64,000 nucleotides of DNA from Bacteroidales bacterium. GTDB lineage: Bacteria > Bacteroidota > Bacteroidia > Bacteroidales > F082. Below are positions 56,711 to 64,000 of the stretch, piece after piece (the stretch's first letter is position 1; every line of letters begins with the position of its first letter). The notes beneath the pieces were generated by a model, which had not been told where the DNA came from, did not search any database, and was given only the letters and a program-made list of their open reading frames with translations. The DNA is taken from assembly GCA_030683155.1 (NCBI GenBank), contig JAUXMV010000108.1, positions 22,995-86,994 on the forward strand. Direction: 5' to 3'. The translations under genes were made by a program, and so were the position numbers.

Positions 56711-57889
56711 ATGGACAGGCCCTTGCACATACTTTTTCTGCCAAGATGGTACCCAAACAAATACGATCCGATGCTCGGCCTTTTTGTGCGAAGGCATGCC
56801 GAAGCTGCAGCAATTCTGAATAAGGTTTCTGTTGTTTTTGCCTTTCCCGCTAAAGAAAAAATGAGTAAAATCTTTTCAACAGCCATCGCTGATGAAGGCA
56901 ATTTATTTACTGTCAATGTTTTATACAAAAAAAGCCTGAAAACAAACCCACTGGCGAAATTGATTAATCTGATTCGTTTTTTTCATGCATTGCATCTTGG
57001 AATGAATAAAGTGAAGGAGGCAAGAGGGAAAACAGATCTCATTCATGTGCACATTCTTACCCGACTTAGTTTAGTTGCCTGGTGGATGAAAATAATTCAT
57101 GGGATTCCATACCTTATCACAGAACATTGGTCGCGCTATTTGCCAACACGCAATGAATTTGGCGGAATCCTGCGAAAATCATTAAGCCGTCTTGCAGTAA
57201 AGAATGCCGGAATGGTTACAGCAGTTACCGAAAACCTTGCTTTGGCGATGCAGAATCATGGCCTGCGAAATGATCATTATGTCATTTTGCCAAATGTTGT
57301 GGACATGGACTTGTTTTTACCAAAAAAGCATGCATTCGCTGAAAAAATCAGGTTGATACACATAAGCTGTTTTGAAGATCGATCCAAAAATATTTCCGGA
57401 CTTCTGAGAGTATTGAAGAAACTCTCAGAAATTCGTCCAGATACCGAATGCGTTTTGATTGGTGAAGGCATGGATCAAAAAATGCTCAAAGATTATGCAA
57501 AGTCGCTCGGTTTAGCTGAGCCTTTTCTGCAATTTACAGGATTGCTAGAAGGAAAAAAACTCGCTGAAACCCTTGGCAGTGGAGACTTTCTGCTTTTGTT
57601 CAGTAATTACGAAAATATGCCTGTCGTAATTCTGGAAGCATTTGCCTGCGGGTTGCCTGTGATAGCAACTGAGGTTGGTGGAATTCCTGAAATGGTCAAA
57701 CCTGAAAATGGGATGCTTGTCAAAGCTGCTGACGAGGATACCATGCTTCAAGCCATCCTTGAAATGGCTGAAAAACACAAAGACTATAATCACCTTAAAA
57801 TAAGACAATCAGTAGAAGACCAATACAGTAAAAAAGCTGTTGGCGAGCTACTTACGACATGGTATCAAAAAGTTTTAATTTCCAGGTGA
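56711..57889 (+). CDS. Glycosyltransferase family 4 protein
   Basis: Transfers a sugar from an activated donor with retention. Two Rossmann domains: the N-terminal with LFLPRWYPNKYDPMLGLFVRRH and LITEHWS; the C-terminal with LIHISCFEDRSKNISGLLRV, LIGEGMDQKML and the EX7E motif in NYENMPVVILEAFACGLPV. Length 392 is usual. It starts 8 bases after the kinase stop and is presumably co-transcribed with it, but a functional link to vitamin uptake is not obvious; the target is perhaps a surface polysaccharide. Confidence 0.92.
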   Translation: MDRPLHILFLPRWYPNKYDPMLGLFVRRHAEAAAILNKVSVVFAFPAKEKMSKIFSTAIADEGNLFTVNVLYKKSLKTNPLAKLINLIRFFHALHLGMNKVKEARGKTDLIHVHILTRLSLVAWWMKIIHGIPYLITEHWSRYLPTRNEFGGILRKSLSRLAVKNAGMVTAVTENLALAMQNHGLRNDHYVILPNVVDMDLFLPKKHAFAEKIRLIHISCFEDRSKNISGLLRVLKKLSEIRPDTECVLIGEGMDQKMLKDYAKSLGLAEPFLQFTGLLEGKKLAETLGSGDFLLLFSNYENMPVVILEAFACGLPVIATEVGGIPEMVKPENGMLVKAADEDTMLQAILEMAEKHKDYNHLKIRQSVEDQYSKKAVGELLTTWYQKVLISR

Positions 57890-57921
57890 ATAAATATTGA
57901 GTAAAAATCGATCCCAGTTAA

Positions 57922-58797
57922 TCAACCCTGATCGGGAAGTCTGAAAGTAAGCATTGGAATTCCAAGATTGAAAAAATCATCTTTACCCACTTTATCCTTG
58001 AATATATAATCAAGCCATTTGCGCTTGTGAGCGATAAAAGTGGCTAAACTGATTTGGTTTTGTTCACAGAAAACTTTCATTGCTTCTCTTGGAGACGAGG
58101 TGTGAATGAGCTCAAAACGAATCTGTTGCCTTGCTTCTTCATGTTTAAATGACTGCCTGAGTTCTTCCATCAGCAAAGAGGGCTTGTTGTCGGCATTCTC
58201 ATCCAAAAAATGTACAACATGCACAACAGGCTGATACTTGCCCAACAGCTTAAACAATTGGTTAATTGTGGAAACTTCAAATTTACCAAAGTTGGTTGCA
58301 TACATTACCTGATTGCTTGGAGCCCATTGATAGCCTTCAGGGATTGCCAAAACCGGCACCTGCACTTTGGCCATGATACTTTTTGCCATACTGCCTTCAA
58401 GGAAGCCTTTTCGGCCTTTGCCTCTCGTTCCCATCAGAATCATATCGGGTTCCAATTCTTCTGTAAGGTGCATCAGCTCTTGCTCAGGATCGCCTCCTTT
58501 GAGGTAGGTTTGTATGCTAATATTTTTCAGTTCCAGCTGCTCAAGGCCTGCTTCCAGTAACTTTCGTTTTTCCTCCATGAAAAGGGCTGCCTGCTTTTCC
58601 ATTTCAGAAAGAAGTTCCCTGTTAAAAAAAGTATCGGAATCAAGTCCGCCGGGAAAACTGCTGTCTCCCATAAGAATCTGATCCATATATGCATGAAAAA
58701 GAATGATTTCACCTCCGGTAACTTTCATCAAATCAATTGCGTATGGAAACAACATTTTGTTTTCATCACTAAAATCGGTAGAAAGAATGATTTTCAT
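57922..58797 (-). CDS. Tandem universal stress protein
   Basis: Two Usp domains in one chain of about 291 residues; the ATG at 58797 is preferred because Usp proteins start KIILSTDFSD. The first domain (1-150) has the ATP-loop-like GTRGKGRKGFLEGSMAKSIM. The second (155-291) is more degenerate (VMYATNFGKFE) and lacks a clear nucleotide loop. In Bacteroidota, tandem Usp proteins respond to stress and starvation. It is a single gene. Confidence 0.93.
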   Translation of the reverse strand: MKIILSTDFSDENKMLFPYAIDLMKVTGGEIILFHAYMDQILMGDSSFPGGLDSDTFFNRELLSEMEKQAALFMEEKRKLLEAGLEQLELKNISIQTYLKGGDPEQELMHLTEELEPDMILMGTRGKGRKGFLEGSMAKSIMAKVQVPVLAIPEGYQWAPSNQVMYATNFGKFEVSTINQLFKLLGKYQPVVHVVHFLDENADNKPSLLMEELRQSFKHEEARQQIRFELIHTSSPREAMKVFCEQNQISLATFIAHKRKWLDYIFKDKVGKDDFFNLGIPMLTFRLPDQG

Positions 58798-58978
58798 AGT
58801 TGTGTTATTTTGTTTTTTCAATGACACCATAAAAATACAACAGAAATAGTGCTATTAACAAATAAGAATTAATTTTTGTGAAATAATAACAAACAAAATG
58901 TAAGTTGCATGCTTCAAACTTTATTTTTCTGATCTAAAAAGTATTAGGCAAATTCTGCAAAGTCGTTCTAAAATGAAA

Positions 58979-59002
58979 ACAGCCAGAAAAAAATCTGGCT
59001 GT
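58979..59002 (-). terminator. Terminator after tpx
   Basis: ACAGCCAGA (58979-58987) and TCTGGCTGT (58994-59002) form a perfect 9-bp stem with a six-base loop; read on the minus strand it is followed by a T-rich stretch. It lies 22 bases beyond the tpx stop. Confidence 0.75.
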
Positions 59003-59024
59003 CTGGTTTATTTATCGAAAAAAA

Positions 59025-59525
59025 CTAAATGATTGAAGCCAAAGCTGCTTCATAATCAGGCTCTTGTGCTATTTCCGGAACCTGTTCCGTGTATAACACT
59101 GTTCCTTCTTCGTCGAGCACTACAACAGCCCGTGAATGAAATCCGCTGAAAGGACCGTCAAGAATAGTAACACCATAAGATGTTCCGAAACTTCCTTCGC
59201 GGAAATCACTGGCAGTTATTACCTGATCCAGACCCTCAGTAGAGCAGAAACGTTTGTGCGCAAAAGGCAGATCTTTCGAAATGCAAACCACAACAGTGTT
59301 ATTCAGCTTACCAGCTTCTGCATTGAATTTTCTGACTGAGCTTGCACAGATATCGGTGTCCAGGCTTGGGAAAATGTTCAACACAACTTTTTTGCCTTTA
59401 AGTGCATCAAGTGTCAATTGACTCAGATCTGACTTAACTAGATTAAATTCAGGAGCTTTACTTCCTTTTTCAGGAAGGTTTCCTGCGGTTTGAAATGGAT
59501 TTCCTTTTAATGTGATTGTTGCCAT
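59025..59525 (-). CDS. tpx: Thiol peroxidase Tpx
   Basis: Atypical two-Cys peroxiredoxin that reduces peroxides with thioredoxin. The peroxidatic Cys is C60 in DTDICASSVRKFN and the resolving Cys C94 in KRFCSTEGL, the normal Tpx pair. The 166 residues are full length and have no signal, so cytoplasmic or as in E. coli periplasmic by other means; I favour cytoplasm. It has its own terminator. Confidence 0.96.
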   Translation of the reverse strand: MATITLKGNPFQTAGNLPEKGSKAPEFNLVKSDLSQLTLDALKGKKVVLNIFPSLDTDICASSVRKFNAEAGKLNNTVVVCISKDLPFAHKRFCSTEGLDQVITASDFREGSFGTSYGVTILDGPFSGFHSRAVVVLDEEGTVLYTEQVPEIAQEPDYEAALASII

Positions 59526-59717
59526 AGGTTTGTATGAAATAGGTGATTAAAAATTTAAAAAATGAATTTTTGGTTGATTTTATCCGCAAGTGTCAATGCT
59601 AACATCATTTTGTTTGCTATTATTAAACGAATTCAGAACAAAAATGTTTAGTCAGACAAAAACTTTTAATAAAAATTGTGAAGATTGCTTTTTCAGTAAC
59701 CAAAATAATTTACAACT

Positions 59718-60557
59718 CTAATAAACATAATCATACCGCCTGTTTGCGATTTCTTTTCCTTCGGCATCCATTACCTTGACAGCGCTAACAAATCCTTTGT
59801 CATTATAGGTATAAACATCGGTTCGTTGCAAGTTTCCATCAGCACCAATTTTGCGTATCTCAGAAAAATCACCGCTAGTGTTGTAAGTATAATGATAAGT
59901 GAAGTCCAGGCTGTCATCTTTTCCAAATACAAGTTTCCTGGTCCTTTGACCATTGGAATCAAAAACGTTTTCAACCCTGATCATCAATTTTCCATCTGCA
60001 TCTGTCTGAACGATTCCACTGCAATCACCCTCATCGAGTCCTTTATCGTATCGATAAGTGATCGTATATTGCAACATATGTTTATCATTAGTTTTGGTGA
60101 CATAAACTTCAGCTGTTTCCGGCATCATCTCATAGCTCAGACTGCCACTGATGTTCCAGGCACTGTCGTAACTGATGATGTTCCAAATCAACCCGTCATC
60201 ATCGTAATGTAAAACATTCATTTCCTGCATTATACCTTCAGGTGTACGGTCAGCATCAAGCACAAGATTTCCTTGTTTGTCATATGTTTGTGCTACAACT
60301 GAGCTCAACTCACCTATTTTATCATACAAAAACAAGGTTTTTTCGCGTCCTTCTTCATCAAAAAATACATGAATCATCTTGACTTCTTTTTTGTCAGGGC
60401 TTATTGAATACAAGATACTTTCCTTAAGGCCAGCAGTTTTTTTGCGCAAAAAATCAGATTTAGCTTTGGCCTTTTCCTTTATTGTTTTTGGAGGCTCAAT
60501 ATGGGCATTGGCAGCAAGAAAACTAAATGTAAAAATTATCAGGATCAACTTTTTCAT
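59718..60557 (-). CDS. Secreted protein with YD-repeat-like segments, 279 aa
   Basis: Signal peptide MKKLILIIFTFSFLAANA. The mature part has repeated segments of the type YDKQGNLVL, YNTSGDFSEIRKIGADGNL and YNDKGFVSAVKVMDAEGKE, as in RHS/YD-type beta-structures, but too few and too irregular for a true RHS shell. Found often in Bacteroidota as secreted proteins of unknown role. A single gene with a hairpin-rich gap on its upstream side. Confidence 0.7.
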   Translation of the reverse strand: MKKLILIIFTFSFLAANAHIEPPKTIKEKAKAKSDFLRKKTAGLKESILYSISPDKKEVKMIHVFFDEEGREKTLFLYDKIGELSSVVAQTYDKQGNLVLDADRTPEGIMQEMNVLHYDDDGLIWNIISYDSAWNISGSLSYEMMPETAEVYVTKTNDKHMLQYTITYRYDKGLDEGDCSGIVQTDADGKLMIRVENVFDSNGQRTRKLVFGKDDSLDFTYHYTYNTSGDFSEIRKIGADGNLQRTDVYTYNDKGFVSAVKVMDAEGKEIANRRYDYVY

Positions 60558-60627
60558 TTCAATTCGATTTAGTGTGTAAATATAAAGGTTTTTCGCTGAT
60601 TTGAAATCAAAAAACCAGACAGGAGTT

Positions 60628-60658
60628 CAATAAAGCAGACATTTTGATTGCTTTATTG
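60628..60658 (-). terminator. Hairpin after the TonB receptor gene
   Basis: CAATAAAGCA (60628-60637) and TGCTTTATTG (60649-60658) are perfect 10-bp arms with an 11-base loop, 24 bases past the receptor stop. The T-tract is weak. A second possible stem of A/T type lies at 60589-60618. Confidence 0.4.
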
Positions 60659-60682
60659 CTACTTCTGTGTGGAATTGTATAA

Positions 60683-63091
60683 TTAAAATCTGTATTGTAC
60701 AGCGAACACCATATTCCGGCCAGGTGCAACGAGCCCTGAGGAATAAGGCCTGTAGCGCTTGTCGGTGATATTCTCTATGCCGCCGCTGAAACTTAGTTTG
60801 TCAGTTGCCTGCACCAAAGTTCTGAAGTTTAGGGTATACCATGCCGGTGAAAAGGGCTTTCCATTTTCATCGATTGCATACATATAGTCCTTCCCTTTTT
60901 CTTCTTCAGGCATATTATCATAGCTCACTTCTGCGCTGTAATGTGCGTTTATTTCAAGCTGAAGTCTGCCGGTGGAGTAGCGCAGTCGTGAAAGTCCAAA
61001 CATAGGTGCAGCGTGTCGCAATGGGCTTTTTGTGCCATTATCGAGCTCCTCTTCACCCTTTTGCCATGTAAGATGTGAATAAAACGAAAAGCGTGGAAAC
61101 GGTTTAAATTCAAGTCCGGCCTGAACGCCATACACATCAGCTCTGGCAGCATTCTGAATGGCCATAACACGACTCATTTCACCATTGTACATCATGCTGT
61201 CGGCACCATTCAGCTGAAACGTGCGTCGCACCATGGCATCGGTGAGTAAGGTGTAAAATGCCGAAAAGTCAAATTTCAACTTATCATTGAAGATTTTGGC
61301 CATACCAATATCAGCATTGTAGGCATATTCAGGTTTAAGTCCGGGATTGGGAACCATCACAGTACCAGGCTCAGAGTCGAATATTTTGCCCATATCATCC
61401 ACATTGGGCGCTCTGAATCCACTGGAAAGATTTGCGCTTAAGGTCAACTGATCTGCCGGATTATACACCAATCCAAGACTACCGTTCAATGCACCCTTTC
61501 CCAAGGAAGCCTCTGTAAAAGGAAGCGCATAAAAGGCAGTGTCAAACAACGCATCCAGCGTAAAATAGGAGTATCTGATGCCGCCCTGCAAAAGTACTTT
61601 TTCGGATATCCGCTGCTGATAGGTTGCAAATACGGCAAAAGCATTCCAGTCTGAAGCCGGATAGCGTGCAGGGCCATCCACAACAGTTCCGGTTTTGATG
61701 TTTTCATCCGTCCCAGTTGAAGATACCTTATTCAAGACTGCTTCAAATCCATATAGCAAGCGGCCAGAAACGCTCATCTGCTTGCTCAAATCGAGATTCA
61801 ATGAATAAGCATCAACTTTCTCAACCCTGTTTCTCAAAGTGCTTTTATTGAAATCGCGGTCATGTCGACTTTCTTCAAAACGCTGCGCAGCCAATGTAAA
61901 CTGCATTCTGTCGTAAAGTAAGCCATCAGCAATATGCGTCAGACTCAGGTTGTTCATCATCCATATCTGCGGGCCATAATACCATTCTGCGCTTCTCGGA
62001 AGTCCGTTTCTGTAGCGCAAAAGCCTGTCGTAGCGGGAATAGCCTGTCGTAGAAGCATAATGAAATCCATATTCCATATCAAGATTTTCGCTTGGTCTGA
62101 AACGGAATTTTTGCATCAGGTTCATTTGTGAATAGCCCGTTGGTGTTTGAATCAACGGATCATCATTGGTCACAACCCTGTCAAGGCTGTCAATTCTTAC
62201 AACATATTCCTTTCGCAAATATTCCTCAGGCCCAAATGAGCCCATGCGAAGGTCGCCAAAGCGGTTGGCACTGAAGCTTGTCACTGACGACCATTTCTGA
62301 CTACCAACCTGCATATCGAAATGCATCGAAGCTTCATTGTTTGCGGTAGAGAAACGGGTCGCAGCCTGGCCTTTTACCAACAGCACACTATCTTCAGAAA
62401 GTGAGGGTTTTAGTGTACTGAAAAGCATCACGCCGCCAATGGCATCACTGCCGTAGATAACGGAACCGGGGCCAAAAAGCACTTCTGCCGAACGCACAGT
62501 GTAAGGGTCAATGGAAATTATGTTCTGAAGGTTGCCACTTCTGAAAATCGCATTGTTCATCCGCACTCCATCCACAGCAATAAGCAATCTGTTTGTCGCA
62601 AACCCCCGAATCATCGGACTGCCTCCCCCCTGCTGACTTTTCTGTATAAAAACCTCTCCGCTCAGGCCAATAAGATCGGCTGCATTCTGTGGATTCTGTA
62701 ATGCAATATCTGTTGCTCTGATCGTACTAATACGCTGTGAAATCTCTCTTCTTGATTGTGCCCAGCGTGTTGCAGAAACAACTACCTCATCCAGGTTAAA
62801 GTCAGAAGGTTTAAGCAAAACGACAAACTTTTTGCTTTTGAGAACTGCAAAGCTCAGTATTTTTGGTTCATGCCCCAGAATGCTGAAATAAATGCTGTCA
62901 GCACCTTCAAAAGGCGAAATCAAGGCTTTTCCTCTTTCATCGGTAAGCATCGACGCCCGTGGATTGTTTCTTGTAACAGAAACGTATGACAATGGACTGC
63001 GTGTTTCAGCATCGAGCACGGTCAAGTGTTGAGCTGAAACCATTACCTGAACCATGGACAAGGCAAAAGCAAGCCATATTTTAAATTTCAT
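60683..63091 (-). CDS. TonB-dependent outer membrane receptor
   Basis: Outer-membrane importer of about 802 residues. Signal peptide to about 20. A short carboxypeptidase-regulatory-like domain (21-100) is followed by the plug with a TonB-box-like LDEVVVSATRW and MIRGFATNRLLIAVDGVRMN, then a 22-stranded barrel ending in MVFAVQYRF. FRAP and NPGLKPE motifs are present, as in receptors for haem, siderophores and cobalamin; but I see no His between these motifs as is common for haem receptors, and no cobalamin riboswitch upstream. The ligand is therefore open. It is distinct from the SusC at 22 kb. Confidence 0.93.
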   Translation of the reverse strand: MKFKIWLAFALSMVQVMVSAQHLTVLDAETRSPLSYVSVTRNNPRASMLTDERGKALISPFEGADSIYFSILGHEPKILSFAVLKSKKFVVLLKPSDFNLDEVVVSATRWAQSRREISQRISTIRATDIALQNPQNAADLIGLSGEVFIQKSQQGGGSPMIRGFATNRLLIAVDGVRMNNAIFRSGNLQNIISIDPYTVRSAEVLFGPGSVIYGSDAIGGVMLFSTLKPSLSEDSVLLVKGQAATRFSTANNEASMHFDMQVGSQKWSSVTSFSANRFGDLRMGSFGPEEYLRKEYVVRIDSLDRVVTNDDPLIQTPTGYSQMNLMQKFRFRPSENLDMEYGFHYASTTGYSRYDRLLRYRNGLPRSAEWYYGPQIWMMNNLSLTHIADGLLYDRMQFTLAAQRFEESRHDRDFNKSTLRNRVEKVDAYSLNLDLSKQMSVSGRLLYGFEAVLNKVSSTGTDENIKTGTVVDGPARYPASDWNAFAVFATYQQRISEKVLLQGGIRYSYFTLDALFDTAFYALPFTEASLGKGALNGSLGLVYNPADQLTLSANLSSGFRAPNVDDMGKIFDSEPGTVMVPNPGLKPEYAYNADIGMAKIFNDKLKFDFSAFYTLLTDAMVRRTFQLNGADSMMYNGEMSRVMAIQNAARADVYGVQAGLEFKPFPRFSFYSHLTWQKGEEELDNGTKSPLRHAAPMFGLSRLRYSTGRLQLEINAHYSAEVSYDNMPEEEKGKDYMYAIDENGKPFSPAWYTLNFRTLVQATDKLSFSGGIENITDKRYRPYSSGLVAPGRNMVFAVQYRF

Positions 63092-63181
63092 CTATGATTT
63101 TATTTAAATTAATATCATTATACTCCAATGAATCCCACCATTAAGGATGAGATTCAATACAATATTTAAGCCAGAAGGCTA

Positions 63182-63211
63182 AAACATTGAATTAAAATAA
63201 ACATTGAATTA
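63182..63211. repeat. Short direct repeat
   Basis: AAACATTGAATTA occurs at 63182-63194 and again at 63199-63211, a period of 17 bases, between the TonB receptor and the last gene. May be chance in A+T-rich DNA. Confidence 0.35.
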
Positions 63212-63248
63212 TGAAACATATGTTTTACAATTCGCTGAATTCACGATA

Positions 63249-63833
63249 TTACAATAAACATGGAGGATGCTCTTCGGAAGGTGTAATCCACTCTTTTACA
63301 GCGAATATATATGGGTTTGTCAATGAAGTCAGCAGATCTTTGTCAGGCAGAAAAACAGCAACAAAACTACTGTCAAAAAAAAGTATCCATTTAAGGAGAT
63401 GCTGATCAGCTGAACGCTGTCCGCTGTGGCGGTCATAATCGTCCATCAGGTTCTTCATTTGCTTTTTCAGCGAAGTTTCCTTTTTGTCAGGATAAACAAG
63501 ATACCAAGTGACATTGCCAACACGCTCTTGCTCAACAATATCATACATCTGACCAAGATATACAAACTCTTTGGAGTGAATCCTTTTGAAAAGGTTATTC
63601 TTTTCGTTTTCGAGCTGCAAGGGGATTTCAAGAAAAATCAAATCGTCACCGACAAAGCCCTCAAGGTACTTCTGCTTTACCTCATTGCGCACTGCCTCCT
63701 TGCGCAAATGCAAAAACAAGCCGAATCCTGACTGAAGCAGAAACAGCGTTACAAACAATAATATTCCGGTGGACTGAAGTATTTTCAAAACGGCGTAAAA
63801 GTAATAAATATTGATTTGGGTAGAGTGCATCAA
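63249..63833 (-). CDS. Single-pass membrane protein of unknown function, 194 aa
   Basis: One N-terminal hydrophobic helix (about 15-40, ILQSTGILLFVTLFLLQSGFG) is followed by a hydrophilic domain with LHLRKEAVRNEVKQKY, FVYLGQMYDIVEQER and WYLVYPDKKE. The C-terminus has HPPCLL. Proteins of this type are often found next to TonB-dependent receptors in Bacteroidota, and this gene lies 157 bases upstream of one on the same strand; a joint role is a guess. Coding status is good by length and the conserved-looking N-terminus. Confidence 0.6.
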   Translation of the reverse strand: MMHSTQINIYYFYAVLKILQSTGILLFVTLFLLQSGFGLFLHLRKEAVRNEVKQKYLEGFVGDDLIFLEIPLQLENEKNNLFKRIHSKEFVYLGQMYDIVEQERVGNVTWYLVYPDKKETSLKKQMKNLMDDYDRHSGQRSADQHLLKWILFFDSSFVAVFLPDKDLLTSLTNPYIFAVKEWITPSEEHPPCLL

Positions 63834-63911
63834 TAGCTTTTCAGATAGTTAAAAAATAAAAAAAATCAACTCACTTCAATATTATCAATCACTATTGTCC
63901 GGTTAAAATAG

Positions 63912-63940
63912 GAGATTCTTCGCTAACGCTCAGAATGACT
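63912..63940. repeat. Widespread interspersed repeat (AGATTCTTCG...AGAATGAC type)
   Basis: AGATTCTTCGCTAACGCTC followed by AGAATGAC is a version of a repeat (GTCATTCTGAG...GAAGAATCT) that I know from many unrelated environmental genomes. It can form a short hairpin between ATTCT and AGAAT. It lies in the gap at the window end. Confidence 0.55.
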
Positions 63941-63967
63941 TTGACTTACATGGTTTTTAAAGGAAGG

Positions 63968-64000
63968 GGGCTTGGTGGTGGCAACGCCACCACCAAGCCC
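63968..64000. repeat. Perfect 15-bp hairpin at the window edge
   Basis: GGGCTTGGTGGTGGC (63968-63982) and GCCACCACCAAGCCC (63986-64000) are perfect complements around a three-base loop AAC. Two more G precede the left arm, and the right arm runs to the last base, so the stem may be longer outside the window. No T-tract is visible. It may be a terminator for a minus-strand gene or part of a larger repeat. Confidence 0.7.

Noticed and set aside
60683..63091. Haem receptor (HmuR/HemR) assignment
   Set aside because: FRAP and NPxL motifs occur widely among TonB receptors, and the His expected between them is not seen; the ligand was left open.

Overview
The window reads as a chromosome segment of a Bacteroidota bacterium, probably Bacteroidales-like. 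Evidence: a SusC/SusD polysaccharide locus, an STN-type SusC with FecR anti-sigma and ECF sigma factor, several TTTG / TAnnTTTG promoters, few Shine-Dalgarno sequences, many secreted beta-barrels and lipoproteins, and A+T-rich intergenic DNA full of degenerate micro-repeats. No complete insertion sequence, prophage, rRNA operon or CRISPR array was seen.

1-3.8 kb: an unknown gene, then a fluoride-defence operon. A recognisable fluoride riboswitch with its own promoter leads into fluC (crcB), a DUF190 gene and an enolase, the classical target of fluoride. 3.9-11.6 kb: a TetR-regulated envelope export cluster (TetR, outer-membrane barrel, ABC ATPase, two FtsX-type permeases, LolA-like periplasmic protein) interrupted by an S41 peptidase gene. 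11.9-29.5 kb: a predicted dextran-type alpha-glucan utilisation locus on the minus strand: sigma factor, a PorV-like barrel, FecR, SusC, SusD, SusE-like triple-module lipoprotein, GH66, GH31 and an (alpha/alpha)6 glycosidase. A strong terminator separates the Sus genes from the enzymes. A second terminator, on the plus strand opposite the susC leader, has no annotated gene to serve and suggests a small antisense RNA.

29.9-41.1 kb: katG, then a two-component system (LytS-like PAS kinase, LytTR regulator) in one operon with a ferredoxin-nitroreductase, a degenerate CPBP membrane protein, a leucine-rich-repeat protein, an Acg-like nitroreductase with a lipoprotein, and a beta-barrel whose promoter is preceded by three helically phased repeats that resemble LytTR sites. 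A tRNA-Val(TAC) with promoter and terminator follows, next to a frameshifted GIY-YIG gene. 41.6-48 kb: an S15 peptidase, a three-gene operon of secreted proteins around an OmpA-family protein, and a second leucine-rich-repeat gene flanked by inverted micro-repeats.

48-64 kb: an AbgT transporter, guaA followed by a five-LysM receptor-like protein and a MORN lipoprotein, DUF423, an overlapping operon of a YkoF-like vitamin-binding protein, PnuC, a NadR-type kinase and a glycosyltransferase, then universal stress protein, thiol peroxidase, a YD-like secreted protein, a TonB-dependent receptor and a small membrane protein. The window ends in a long perfect hairpin that may continue outside it.

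The most rewarding points are the riboswitch-enolase operon, the orphan terminator and possible antisense RNA at susC, the barrel gene lodged between sigma and anti-sigma, the phased repeats at 40.8 kb, and the YkoF-PnuC-NadR operon. Assignments rest on reading the sequence and on remembered family motifs; no database search was run.
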